From Agaricus subrufescens (taxonomy: Eukaryota > Basidiomycota > Agaricomycetes > Agaricales > Agaricaceae), in NCBI GenBank assembly GCA_029945375.1, contig CM057058.1, positions 1,922,001 to 1,986,000 of the forward strand: a stretch of 64,000 bases of DNA, given 5' to 3'. The position numbers and the translations under genes are program-made. The notes below the pieces were generated by a model. That model did not search any database. It saw only the letters and a program-made list of their open reading frames with translations, and was not told the DNA's origin. Shown here piece by piece: positions 1-10,491 of the stretch. Numbering within the stretch: the first letter of the stretch is position 1; every line of letters starts with the position of its first letter.

Positions 1-543
1 TATTCGCACTGCCTCGCCGTGCCGGGATCCTCTTGCCCTCGTTCATATCTTATGGTTATTAATTCACCCATGCATGATATTTTATCCTCCTCTTAGTCTA
101 TTGCTAGTACATCTACCCCTTGTCAATCATACCTTCGCGCACATCCTAATACCTTGTTAATCCCGCGCCGCCTTTTTTGCTCCCCCCCCTCCTCAGTTTC
201 ATGCGTCACCTTCCAGTATTTAGATTTTTGCCTTTGCGCTCCGTTTTTAGAATTTTTTGGAACTCATGCTTTAGATTGCTACGCCTTCTCCACGTTAGAT
301 AATGGGATTGCCTTGTGCTTCTCATTAAAGTATGCTTTTGTTATGCCTCATTTTTTGATATATTGGATGAATAGATAAGTAAGATGACTGTTTAGCTTAG
401 CATGTTATCGTCATTGCTCTTTTAGATGCTACCACTTAGTGCCGTAGAATTCTTGCTTCATTTCATGTACTCGTCCAAGAATAGATGTTTTTAGGTTTTA
501 TTAACCCTTTGTTCGAGAACAATGCAATAGAAGTCGAAGAGCT
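1..543. other. T-rich sequence with no recognisable gene
   Basis: No open frame here resembles a protein. The plus strand is rich in T runs and looks like 3' untranslated or intergenic sequence. It lies downstream of the minus-strand THOC3 stop codon, so it probably holds the THOC3 3' UTR and perhaps the end of a gene beyond the left edge. Confidence 0.5.
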
Positions 544-2009
544 CTATTCTATGAGTCCGAACATACTTATAATAGCAGCGGGAGGCGGTCCGCCTTCACG
601 AGCTTTAATTTGGCCACAATAAGCTAGAGCATATTTTGAGGGATGCCAGGATACAGTCGGAGATGGTGCGAGCGCTGAAATGCGGTGCATAGGCATACCA
701 GTCTCAACAGCACACTAAATTGTTTTTCAGATTTTGAGCAATGGGCGAGAGTAAGGTATGTACTCACAATATCGATATAGGACCCCGTGCTGGCAATTGC
801 CAAAAATTCACCGTCATGAGAGAAGCTAAGGTCATTGACATTATTCCTGCAATAATTAATCAATTAGAAAACCCTAGCGGAACATCCAAGAAAAGATCAC
901 TCAACTCGCAGGCGGTAATTGTCCTGGAAACTATCCAATCTCTCACGTCGAACAAGTTCACAATAGAGTCTAAACCCCCAGAAGCAAGATAGCTGGAGTT
1001 ATGGTTAGATGAGAGCCATAGTACAGCTCCAGAAGACTCACCGACCCCTCGGGTCTAAAGCTAATGCCATACATCCGCCGACATGAGCTGCTGGAGAATC
1101 TCGGACTTCCAAACTCGGATAGTCCAGCACTCGGAGTGTGTGTTCAGAGTGGAATGCTACAACGACTCCATCTCCTGTATGGTTGAAGATAGCCTTAGAT
1201 CCAACCTAGTGAAATGATTGAGGGACTACGGGTGGGTTCTCGGTGACAATCTTACATACAGAATCTTTCTGATTAGGCAGTATTTTGGGTTGCCATTGTT
1301 CTTTAGTATCTTCGGGCTCTTTACCGTAGGACAAGAACATCAATTGTTGACCTGCGGTGACATACAAGAGGGATCGTCCATCCGGGGCATACTGGGTGTA
1401 TGAAGGTGCTAATTTCAGAACACATTGTTGGATAAAACGGCTTTCTGACAAACGAATCATTGAAACTCGAGGGTAGACATGAGTATTATTAGAGAACTCA
1501 CGTCTTGCATCCCAAAATACAATTCGGCGGTCTCTCTGACTTGACGTGCAGAAAAGTTCTGGATGTGTTGGGTTCCATGACGCGTAATCAACATCATCGG
1601 AATGTCCACCAGAGTAAGTTTGAGCAGATCTATACTCGAGCTTTACACAGCGTGAAGATGAGTTCCGGATGTTAGTCGCCAACCGACTCACAGATTTTTC
1701 CGGGCTCCAAACCCTGGCTGTTTTGTCGACACCGACACCGACGAGTTTACGTCCGTCGCAATTCCATGCTACGTGGGTGATCGGTTGGGTGGTCGGATGG
1801 CGGTAATCTTTGGGCTTAAAGGCAGAGAAGTTCGGGGGCTAGCATGGGACGAGGGCGTTGAAATGCGAAGCAGAGCAGGGTGTGAATGTAAGCCTCATTG
1901 GCGGTAAGGGATGCGATCATACATGGATGCCACGGGCGGCGAATGTTGTGTGCGGGGGTGGGGACGGCGGCTTTTGCACTACGAGGTCGTCGTCCAGGGC
2001 AGAGGCCAT
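544..2009 (-). CDS. THOC3: THO complex subunit 3 (WD40 repeat protein)
   Basis: The product matches THOC3/Tex1, the WD40 subunit of the THO/TREX complex that couples transcription to mRNP packaging and nuclear export. The start is the ATG at 2009 (MASALDDDL). A phase-0 intron follows, then a first WD blade reading HVAWNCDGRKLVGVGVDKTA. Next come GGHSDDVDYASWNP and IVFWDAR, then YAPDGRSLLYVTAG, then VVAFHSEHTLRVLDYP. The last blades contain YLASGGLDSIVNLFD and NVNDLSFSHDGEFLAIA, and the protein ends CGQIKAREGGPPPA..FGLIE. The tail with GGPPPA is typical of THOC3. At least six short introns are needed, and none of the plain open frames shows the whole protein. The start lies 65 bp downstream of the epoxide hydrolase stop on the same strand, so its promoter must overlap that gene's 3' end. 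Confidence 0.9.
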
Positions 2010-2074
2010 GGTCGATTTGAAGATGGAAGTAACAGAAACAAACAGAAGTATATAACTATCGACTATGTATTGCT

Positions 2075-3452
2075 TTACATTTTGCCGCGAACGTTCGCGT
2101 ATCCTAGGCCCTTCAGCCATTCAGCAATATGGCGGGTGACTTCATCCTTCGCCTCCGCCATAACCCAGTGTCCTTTGTTCTCTATCGCGATATCCTGTAG
2201 CCGAGCAATAAATTTCGATGATTTTCTGATTAAATTAGGCAAGACAGTAGGATCTTTGGTGCCCCAAAGAAATAGCACAGGTAGATCAGCACGCATATTA
2301 GCGGGAAGGCCTGCAGCTAGTGATATTGCGGGTCATTTCACGGGGAAACATAAAAAGGTGAAGCGTATGCACCATTCTCTTCATCATGCCTAAGTTTTGA
2401 GGTCCGATAATAATTCAAAGGCCCATTCATCCCTTTACTCAAGACTTGGTGGTAGTATTCAAATTCCTGTTTGAATCACATCAGATTAACTTTATTATTA
2501 TTGTGATAGAAGATGCCAGACGCACCCTCGGGTCTAGGACTGAACCGAGTGATCCGGCATGTGATTTATCCAGCAGTTTTTTCATGGCTCCTTTTCTTGT
2601 GAAGTCGAGGGTAGCACCCACTGATGCGACAGGCTGAAAAATAACAGCCATGAAATCGCGGAGCTGATAGAAGATCGTTAGCTGTCACTGTCAAACGGGA
2701 CACATGTGCGGCTGATGTACATTAGCCTCAATTGTGCTCGTCGATTCCTGGCTGGCAAAGTAAACCTGGTATCCTAGATTCGGGCTCTTTCTAGCAACCT
2801 CTTCGGGAGGCAGATAGACGGGCGAAGGTGGGATATAAGGCACACTCAACCTGGTGAGGGAACATAAGTTTATGACGAGACTGAGCGAGTGAATGTACTA
2901 ACATAGCGAGTGCCAAGACACGATTTGGGTAGTAAAGAGCGAATCTGCCGACAGTATGAGAGCCCCAGTCATGTCCAACGAGTATCTTTAAACCTTCTGT
3001 CAGTGTCAAAGTAGAACAGGGGTATGCAGACACGAACAATCTTTTCTAACCCAATCTTGTCGAGTAAGGCGGCTATATCAGCACAAATACTCTTCGCAGT
3101 GTATTTCTCCACATCCCGGGGCTTGTCCGTATCCCCATAGCCGAGCGTATCTGGCACAATGACGCGATAGCCCTGTCGAACCCAGGGTCCAATCTGGTAG
3201 CGCCAACCGTACCTACGCCATTAATGCCTACGAATACCACCACGCTATTCTCACCAGTAATCGGGAAAGCCATGAATGCAGACGATGGTATGATTCAAGC
3301 TAGCGTCATAGTTGCTTGGAATCTGGTCAACCTGAGAGGTGGTCAGGTTTGGCGCTGAATCAAAAGACCGGGACGATTACAAAATGGTATGTGTGGCCGG
3401 TCGCGAGTTTCTCGAGTCGATGATTAAAGCTCTCCGGTCGGGTAGGATCCAT
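2075..3452 (-). CDS. Epoxide hydrolase-like alpha/beta hydrolase
   Basis: Alpha/beta-hydrolase of the soluble epoxide hydrolase type, which opens epoxides to vicinal diols by way of a covalent aspartate ester. From the ATG at 3452 the protein begins MDPTRPESFNHRLEKLATGH. A phase-0 intron of about 58 nt restores VDQIPSNYD. The oxyanion motif HGFPDYW runs into YGWRYQIGPWVRQGYRVIVPD after a second intron. The nucleophile elbow is VGHDWGSHT, with the Asp before WG. Cap-domain sequence NYYRTSKLR is present, including the conserved cap Tyr. The C-terminal part holds PVLFLWGTKDPTV (acid region) and ENKGHWVMAE (catalytic His). About seven exons. All catalytic elements are visible, so the gene looks functional. 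The substrate cannot be told from sequence; basidiomycetes usually carry many such paralogues. Confidence 0.88.
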
Positions 3453-3956
3453 GTGGTGGGAAGAGAGCCAGGCTTCGGTTTTCTCTCATAGCCGGCCTTA
3501 AGTAAAGCGCGAACACGGCCGGGTATCCAGGCTTGCTTCGGCGTCGCCGCCACTTTCCCCGCGCCCAATCTGTTGTGGCGGTTCACAAACGGATGTTTGG
3601 AGATGCTTCCAACACCGCTAAATAAAACGCAAGGCCTCTGGCTAGTGGAGCGGAGTCTCGAACCTTCGCTGCGGAGTTTCAATCCAGCAGCCGCTCGACG
3701 AATACTTCCTCCTCCCGTCTTGGCCGCCGAACTCGACTACAACCGCAATCCCCCCACACTTTTCACTTTTCTTCTGCGCATAAAAGCATTCTTGCATCAA
3801 TTCTTACACTTGTCTTCACTTTTTCTTGTTCTACAACCTTCTTTTCTTTTCCCTTCTTTCCTTTCTTGATTATTATATCTCAAGTAAGGTTCGCCTTTAA
3901 CGAACATTTCCCCCATACTGTTGCTCACGAAACCCTCCCCCGTAACAGTTGCCTCA
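3453..3956. promoter_or_regulatory. Divergent intergenic region: epoxide hydrolase / Barentsz-like
   Basis: This 504-bp stretch separates the divergent start codons at 3452 (-) and 3957 (+). The half next to the plus-strand gene is strongly C/T-rich (about 3730-3880), as is common at basidiomycete transcription starts. I found no RNA gene. Confidence 0.5.
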
Positions 3957-6470
3957 ATGCCTGCTCCTTTGACATCATCCTCGCCGCGCTTAGCCAGCCC
4001 AAAGGCTATGCACAAATCTCGCAGTCGTGTGCCCAGGTCGAGACTCACCAGACGGCGAGGACGTGCTAGAGATGGAATCGAAAGCGACGAGGAGATCGAA
4101 CGAGTGCTTTCGACAGACTCTGACTCCGATTCAGATGTATCGCTATCGCCTGACTCAGCGACCGACTCAGACCAAGAATCCGGCTCCGAGGACGGGATCC
4201 TAGACAAGCAGGCCAATGTCCACACACCCAACACCAGTCATAGTTCAGCTGCTCCAGAGAAGGCAGCTGCTCTTAGTGGAAGGGCGGATGGCACATTGTT
4301 CCCGGCTTCTGGTGATTGGTCGGAAATGGTGACAGACGAAGGCTTGAACGGCTCAGCGGACCTACCTATCATCGAATTTTCGGATTTCAAGGGGGCCAAT
4401 GTACATCTTACAAAGACTCCACTACGGAAGGAGAAGAAGACAAATAAGAAACGGGCTCAACAACCGCTCCCCACCCCTGCTCCTAAATCAAAGACACCCG
4501 TATCCGAACCTGCCGCGAGTGATGCCGTAGAGAAAGCAGATGAACAGCCACAGGAGGTCAAGGATTCATCCGACCGTCAGCCCCCGCATCTCAGGCGTCC
4601 ATTCGGACAGAGCGCTCGTCAAGCATACCAACAGCGATTGGAGACTGATCCTTCCTTCGTTCCCAAAGTGGGAGGTTTCTGGGGCCACGACGATCGGTTG
4701 ATGGATAAGGAATTGCGCAGCCTTAGTGGGTGGTGGAGAGGCAAGTGGCAGGGTAGAGCGAGAGGAAGGGGAGGCTTTCCAATTGGGAATGGCAGGCCAG
4801 GACCACACCAGACACTTCAGAGCGAAGTTCCCCGAGAAGAAAACCCAAACCTCCCTCCGATCGAACGAACTTGGACACATGACGGTTTCGAAGAAATGAG
4901 GCGGAAGGAGGACCAGCGCACTGAGCACCGAGCTCAACCTCCTGCCGTTGGCTCACCGTTGCGTGGTGCTCCTCGTGGCAGAGGCAATTTGATCGCTGGC
5001 CGTGCTGGTCGTGGCGGTTTACCTCGTGGTGGATTTGTCAACTCGGAGAGTCGGGCTGCGGCTGCGGCAAAAGCAGGTCGCGTCTGGTATGCCATGAAGC
5101 CCGAACTCATGTGGACCAAGCAGAGCGAAAACTTCCTTTTCTTCGAGTCTTCGAAACACCGGACTGGGGCTGCCTATCGTATTCAACTTCCTGGCTTACG
5201 TCCTGCAGTCATCAAAGCACCTCCAGTTCCGGCAGTGGCCCCTAATCATGTAACAGCAACCACTGCTAGCATGGCAGGTTCAGACATCGGCGATGCAGTC
5301 TTTGTTGTCAACATTCCCAATCGCAAAGAGGAGACCACAGAAACCACTGTCGAAGAGACCCAACTCGACGACGTCTTCAAAGTGAGGCCGCGCCTTGTTA
5401 ATGTTGAACCCATACCACTCCCTGCGCCCTCAAACACTAAATCAAGTAAACCGAATTCTCCCCCTGACAAGCCTACTAACCGCCCCGAGCCATCCTCCCC
5501 AGCCACAAATCGAGACACAGCCATTATAACTCAACTTGAGCAACTTTCGATCGAACCTACTACCTCAACAGACCCAACTCAGTGGGCTCAAACCGAAAAG
5601 GCCGTGCTCCGTAAGCCGGCAGGTGGATCTCCCACAGGAGAGGCAACAGAGGCATCCTCTTTCGAAAGTGCTCCCCGGCGTCCTTCTCTCCCTCCTATCC
5701 AGACTGTCTATAGTCCCCCTCCTGCGCAACCTTCTCCTGCTTACCCAGCTGCCTACGGTTATCCTACATTACCGCCCGGCATTGCCCTTAATCTTCACGG
5801 TGTTCCCTATGAAGTGGCGACTGGTCGTCCCGTATATATCCCTCCACCTGTCTACAATTCTCGGCCTATTGTGCACTCACACGTGCCACAACAGAGTGTA
5901 TCTTACATGTCGACGCCACACGTGCACCCTTCCCCTGCCGTCACCTCTGATTTTGCTCATCAACCACCTTCACATCCCCATACCCCCTCGGGTCCAGGCA
6001 GTAGCTTCATTGATCCGGCGACTGGTGTGCCGATGTTCTCTTTCCCTAGGACATCACGCGTAGAGATACGTGCGCCTGGAGATGACAAAGACAAGCCACT
6101 TCAAGATGGTAGCATCAAGTCGTCGTCAGTCGCATCTCCCCATACCCACACTTCATCTCACCGACAAGTGCCTTCCGCCTCTTACAGCAACCCCCCATCC
6201 CATCCCAGAATTGAGTACGGCTACCATCCATATGGCTCATCTTCAGACACTGGCGCTCTACCCTCATACGCTCCGCTACCAGAGGTGAACGGTTCGCCCG
6301 ATGCGACATCAAACGCTCCACCACAGCAACCAATGATGCAGTACCCAGCATATCAACAATACTACTACCCAGAAGTTCCTTATGGATACGCCCCATATAT
6401 GGACGTGTCACAAAATGGACAATATGAGATGTATGCGCCTATGGAGGTACACGGCACAACTTATTATTAA
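3957..6470 (+). CDS. Barentsz/CASC3-type (Btz domain) protein
   Basis: Single-exon gene of 837 codons plus stop. The start is the ATG at 3957 (MPAPLTSSSP); the in-frame sequence before it lacks an ATG. An acidic serine region (DSDSDSDVSLSPDSATDSD) leads to a Btz/SELOR domain around residues 190-320. That domain contains DPSFVPKVGGFWGHDDRL, a W-rich linker (LSGWWRGKWQGRARGRGG) and ERTWTHDGFEEM, which are the paired elements that wrap eIF4AIII in CASC3/MLN51. An RG-rich patch (RGAPRGRGNL..RAGRGGLPRGG) and a long Pro/Ser/Tyr low-complexity tail follow. Known role of the family: core exon-junction-complex component linking splicing to mRNA localisation and decay. That role is inferred here from the domain. 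The lack of introns contrasts with every neighbour. It diverges from the epoxide hydrolase and converges with the protease gene. Confidence 0.85.
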   Translation: MPAPLTSSSPRLASPKAMHKSRSRVPRSRLTRRRGRARDGIESDEEIERVLSTDSDSDSDVSLSPDSATDSDQESGSEDGILDKQANVHTPNTSHSSAAPEKAAALSGRADGTLFPASGDWSEMVTDEGLNGSADLPIIEFSDFKGANVHLTKTPLRKEKKTNKKRAQQPLPTPAPKSKTPVSEPAASDAVEKADEQPQEVKDSSDRQPPHLRRPFGQSARQAYQQRLETDPSFVPKVGGFWGHDDRLMDKELRSLSGWWRGKWQGRARGRGGFPIGNGRPGPHQTLQSEVPREENPNLPPIERTWTHDGFEEMRRKEDQRTEHRAQPPAVGSPLRGAPRGRGNLIAGRAGRGGLPRGGFVNSESRAAAAAKAGRVWYAMKPELMWTKQSENFLFFESSKHRTGAAYRIQLPGLRPAVIKAPPVPAVAPNHVTATTASMAGSDIGDAVFVVNIPNRKEETTETTVEETQLDDVFKVRPRLVNVEPIPLPAPSNTKSSKPNSPPDKPTNRPEPSSPATNRDTAIITQLEQLSIEPTTSTDPTQWAQTEKAVLRKPAGGSPTGEATEASSFESAPRRPSLPPIQTVYSPPPAQPSPAYPAAYGYPTLPPGIALNLHGVPYEVATGRPVYIPPPVYNSRPIVHSHVPQQSVSYMSTPHVHPSPAVTSDFAHQPPSHPHTPSGPGSSFIDPATGVPMFSFPRTSRVEIRAPGDDKDKPLQDGSIKSSSVASPHTHTSSHRQVPSASYSNPPSHPRIEYGYHPYGSSSDTGALPSYAPLPEVNGSPDATSNAPPQQPMMQYPAYQQYYYPEVPYGYAPYMDVSQNGQYEMYAPMEVHGTTYY

Positions 6471-7506
6471 GTTCTGAGTTGCCCTGGGACATTTTTTCTT
6501 CTTCTGCTCCAACCCGATGTTCTTTACGAACTTGGATCTTGCTTCTTGCTTTTCTCCCTTTCTTCTTTTGATGATAATGATCCCGACATGATGCCCATTG
6601 CTTCTCGTTCCTGCTTTGTTGCGACCCATATCCTTTACATTAATACATCACACCAGTCTAGCTCGCCCAACTCCTTTCTGCTTTTCTCCCCTCCTCTTTT
6701 TTTGTGACCTCTAGCATCATCATTTTCTCATACAACATCGTTCTCCGCCTTTTTTTTCTTTGTGTTTGATTACAATAAACTTCTCGTACATACGCGGTTT
6801 TTTTCAATAAGTGAATCACATTTTGTAGTTATGCTCCCCCCCTTTTTTTCAAATACTGTGACTTTTCACTTGTGTGTTTTTTTGGTTTTGTTCATTCCTA
6901 CTCTCTCTTGGTTCCAATTTTTGTTTAGTTTAGAGGCTATTCCTGAACTCATACGCTCGCGGGTACTATTTTTCTTTTTCTTTTTCTTCTTTTTTTTTTG
7001 TTTGATTCGGCTGTGATTATACATATAGGCACTTTTTTGTTCATCCCCCCCTCCTAGTAGTACCAATAACTGTTGTTGCACTTTCTATTGAAGGAGTTTA
7101 CCGAAAAAAATGGCGAGTCTAATACATATATACCCCTCAAGTTTCCTTTACAATCTACGCGCAAGAGTTATATTTTTGTGTTTTTCGACTTGACAACATG
7201 AGAGTACACCTGGTATTCAGGGCGATTTGAGGTGACCTACATACATCGAGAACATGACTTTTGTTACTCAGGACGCGAAACTGATGCATGCAAGTATACA
7301 AAATCACACAAAAAAGGATTTGGATTGAGCCGAGTCGTATCAACCAATATAGCTGATAACATATTCCGCAATCTCAAGGCGTCACGACCAAGAACTTCTC
7401 AAGCACAACAAACTCATCGAGGTGTTGATGAATCAGTGTCAGAAAAAATCCATATGTCAGTATATTCTGGAGAAGGAAGGCCCATTTTAAAAACATTAAG
7501 AAAACA
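6471..7506. other. Convergent 3' intergenic region, T/C-rich
   Basis: This is 1,036 bp between the stop codons of the Barentsz-like (+) and sedolisin (-) genes. It consists mostly of pyrimidine runs (for example 6965-7000) and looks like 3' UTRs. I recognise no gene in either strand. Confidence 0.5.
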
Positions 7507-10007
7507 TCAGTATTTCCCCAACACCAACTTCGACAACTTTGAAAAATCGGGAGTTCCCAGTCCAGTGATAGGATCCCATCCTTCCGTAGCCTTCAAAAAA
7601 AAGAAAAAAAAAAAGTCAGAGAGTGATATCACAAATACATCGTAGATACTGACATTGAAACCTGGGGTACCACATCCAGGATTATTTCCGATCGTGATAT
7701 CATTCAGACCGTTGAAACCAGTGGAGTAAAGCCAGGGATTCAAGAATCCAAGGGGGCTTTGACCATGGCTGAGACGGACATCGTTCAACAGGGCAACGAC
7801 TCCAGCGAATGTAGGAGCGGATGCGGATGTTCCTCCGATTGATAGAGGCTTGCCGTTCCACCAGATGCGGAATCGCCTTCCGAGTGCTGCTACATCAGGG
7901 AATCCCTATAAGATGGTCTTAGATAACACTCAATTTGTCTTGTACAAGGAACAGTTACCCTGCCGGCTCTGCAAAAAAGAATTTTGTCAGCGAGTTGTGA
8001 ATAGATAGTCGTTGGAAAGAAAAGAACGTACTCGTTGAATAATCCCTTGTAGGTACCATGAGGAAGGTTCTTGATGTATTTTGAAACCACTTTATCTTGA
8101 TACTTAGGACGATCGAACTACTCGAACAATAAAGCATGAGTTTTTCTAGACGAAAGATCCGAAGAGAAAAGACGAACATAGTCACTGAAACCTCCACCAG
8201 AGAAGAAGACAGCAATTTCCGGAATGTTGTTGGTACCTCCAACAGCAGTAGAGCTGGGCTATCCTCAGTGCTAATCGCATGATAGTGTAAGGCTCGAACT
8301 CACAAGGGACAACTAGATAAATATAAAAACAATTAGATCTAGATTCGAATGCAGTGCTGTTCAAACGTACGATGAGGGGAAAGTAGCCTGGAAACGAGTG
8401 ATATTGCGACCGTCATTTGTCAAGCAAGTCTGGGTGTTAGGGTCTTCGTTGCCATCACCAACACCACCATCTCCGGAAGAAAACAACATAGATGTACCGC
8501 GAGCACCTTGGGGACTAGTGAGAAATGGAATCTCAACTCCGGCAACAAACGAAAAGCTTACCGAGCTGAGCAATGTCGCGGCAAACGCGACGAGCATAAT
8601 CCTCAGGAACTTAAACTTTGATAAACACCAAAGGAATCTAAAACTTGGGATGGCGACATGTGACGTACCGGTTTGCTCAGCTTCACCATAGCTGGTTGAG
8701 ATTGTCAGCGGTGTATCATCATGGGACAGTACGTATTCAAGCCACTGGAAGTATCTGTCAATGCGGTTCATAATCTTGGTGGCAATAGGCTTACATCGAC
8801 ATATGGTTCTATATATGCGAATTAGAGTTGACCCCCAAGAACATCGCAACGACTCACCATTGGTGTTCTCAGGTACCCCGAGGTCGGGGATGAAAGGCGG
8901 ACGTCCAGCAGTGGAATACGCGGTGGCCGGGGTGGGGAAAGTCAAACCAAACGCAAATTGAGCATCAAGATTAGCTTCCATGCCGGCTTCGGAAAGAGTC
9001 TGGTTGTTCAGACCACCTGGTTCGATTGTCAGTGTGTCGTTCGCCAATAGAAGTAGATTTATCTCACCCTTGACAGAAATAAACTTGAAGGTGGAGTTAA
9101 CGGCCTCTGGTCTCTGATCGAGATAGAAAGACCGCAAGTCTTGTTCATTTACAAACTCCTCGAGGTAGGATGCGATACCAATAGAATTCTTGTGAGTTGC
9201 TTTCGGCTTGTAGTTCCCGATTTTGTAAACTTGATCCAAGCAGCTTAAGGTTACGGTGGCGTTACAGGATGGGTCAATCGGCGTGGCACCGTCAGCCAAC
9301 CCAGAACTTGGAGTGTTTCCTGATACGAAATTGGCGATTGGAACTTCCTTGAAAGTGTCACTGTCAATATGGATAGTGGCCTTCATCTTGTTCCAACGAG
9401 CAAACATGGTGGTGGGTTGAATGACCTCGACGTGTTCACCCAGATGATCCGGAAGGCTGTAGTCGGTAGTTCGGATGAGGTGGTCATCTGTCTCCCCGAA
9501 TTTCCAGACATGGTATTTCTGATATTGCGAATGAGGCTTTAATATTCGAGGATACGCTATAAACAGACAAGCACCTACCGTATTGAGCATTTTCTCCGCA
9601 ACGCTAATGGGAACTTTGATGGTGACCCAGTCTTTTGCCGAGGAGCGGTGGCAATCTTTTTCTCCTAGACCAAAGGACGCGAGCCACTCATCCACGAGGT
9701 CGAGACTTTCTTTCTTTGGGGCGACAAGGGCGTCGACTTCAGCCTTGGAAAGATGCTGACCATAGCGGGGGTGAGAAGGGTCGGATACTTCGTAGAGGTG
9801 CCTCTCTAGTTCATCGAACCTGGATTGGGGAAGGCCAATGCGCAAGTGGATGATGTGGTCCGCAGGGGCAGCAGAGAGCCGTTGCCAACCATGAGGGGGC
9901 GCGACGCTATCCTTGAGCTGGAAGTTGTAAGCAACCTCGGGGCGAGGGAAAGCAAGGGAAGAAGAGGCCAGCAGAACGGCCCAGAGCAAGGAAGAGACGG
10001 ACTTCAT
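7507..10007 (-). CDS. Secreted tripeptidyl-peptidase / sedolisin (S53)
   Basis: Secreted acid serine-carboxyl protease of family S53. The start is the ATG at 10007 with a signal peptide MKSVSSLLWAVLLASSSLAF. A pro-kumamolisin activation domain follows (HIIHLRIGLPQSRFDELERH, SDPSHPRYGQHLSKAEV). The catalytic Glu and Asp lie in EANLDAQFA. SYGEAEQ and FSSGDGGVGDG (oxyanion Asp region) come next, and the nucleophile Ser is in GGTSASAPTFAGV. The C-terminal calcium-site region reads NNPGCGT..EGWDPITGLGTP. The model is intron-rich and needs two tiny exons: 8795-8808 (14 nt, EPYVD) and 7959-7968 (10 nt, joining FNEAGRGFPDVAA). At least two introns are multiples of three without stops. No catalytic residue is missing. 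Likely role is extracellular protein degradation at acid pH. It diverges from eIF3m. Confidence 0.92.
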
Positions 10008-10491
10008 ATCGAAAAGGAGGGGAGCAACGACACGGGTCTCGCTGCAAGACACGGCTATTAATGAGGGATATTTATTCGAACTTCGACCTCGCGGACAGGT
10101 CCCTAAGTTCGCAGGCTAGTTGGAGTTAATTGGGAGATAGATGTCCATTTGCGGCTAGCGGGGAATCGGGTGAGAAGCATCACATTGAGTTATCTGTTTC
10201 ACGGCCGCCCATGGGCCATCGCGCCCAGCGCCGTGACAATGCACCATGAGCACTCGTTGAGATGGACAGGAAGGCCACCCGATCTGCTATACATAGGGGC
10301 GGGGCATCAGATTTTACATCTTAGCGAGACGTATTTGGGGGGGCCGAATACAATGCAATTTTCCTGTTGCGGCGCGGCGTGGCACTTTTCTCAGCCGCAA
10401 TTCCGCGTGGACCCAAGACACGTGTTTGGCCTTGTTGTGCTGCAGCCTCACGCGCCATGGAAAATTGGATGCGCCAAGATTCCGTATAGCA
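10008..10491. promoter_or_regulatory. Divergent intergenic region: sedolisin / eIF3m
   Basis: This 484-bp stretch lies between the start codons at 10007 (-) and 10492 (+), so it must hold both promoters. I see no RNA gene and no clear TATA box. Confidence 0.45.

Noticed and set aside
3640..3720. Minus-strand GGTTCGAGACTCC suggests a tRNA T-loop
   Set aside because: The five-base stems flanking the loop do not pair and no acceptor or anticodon stem can be built.
544..6470. THOC3 and Barentsz-like genes as a dedicated mRNA-processing cluster
   Set aside because: They are separated by an unrelated epoxide hydrolase, and other RNA genes are scattered across the window. Chance neighbourhood is more likely.
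7590..7615. Poly-A/poly-T tract as a retroposon tail
   Set aside because: It is the pyrimidine tract of the last intron of the sedolisin gene on the minus strand.
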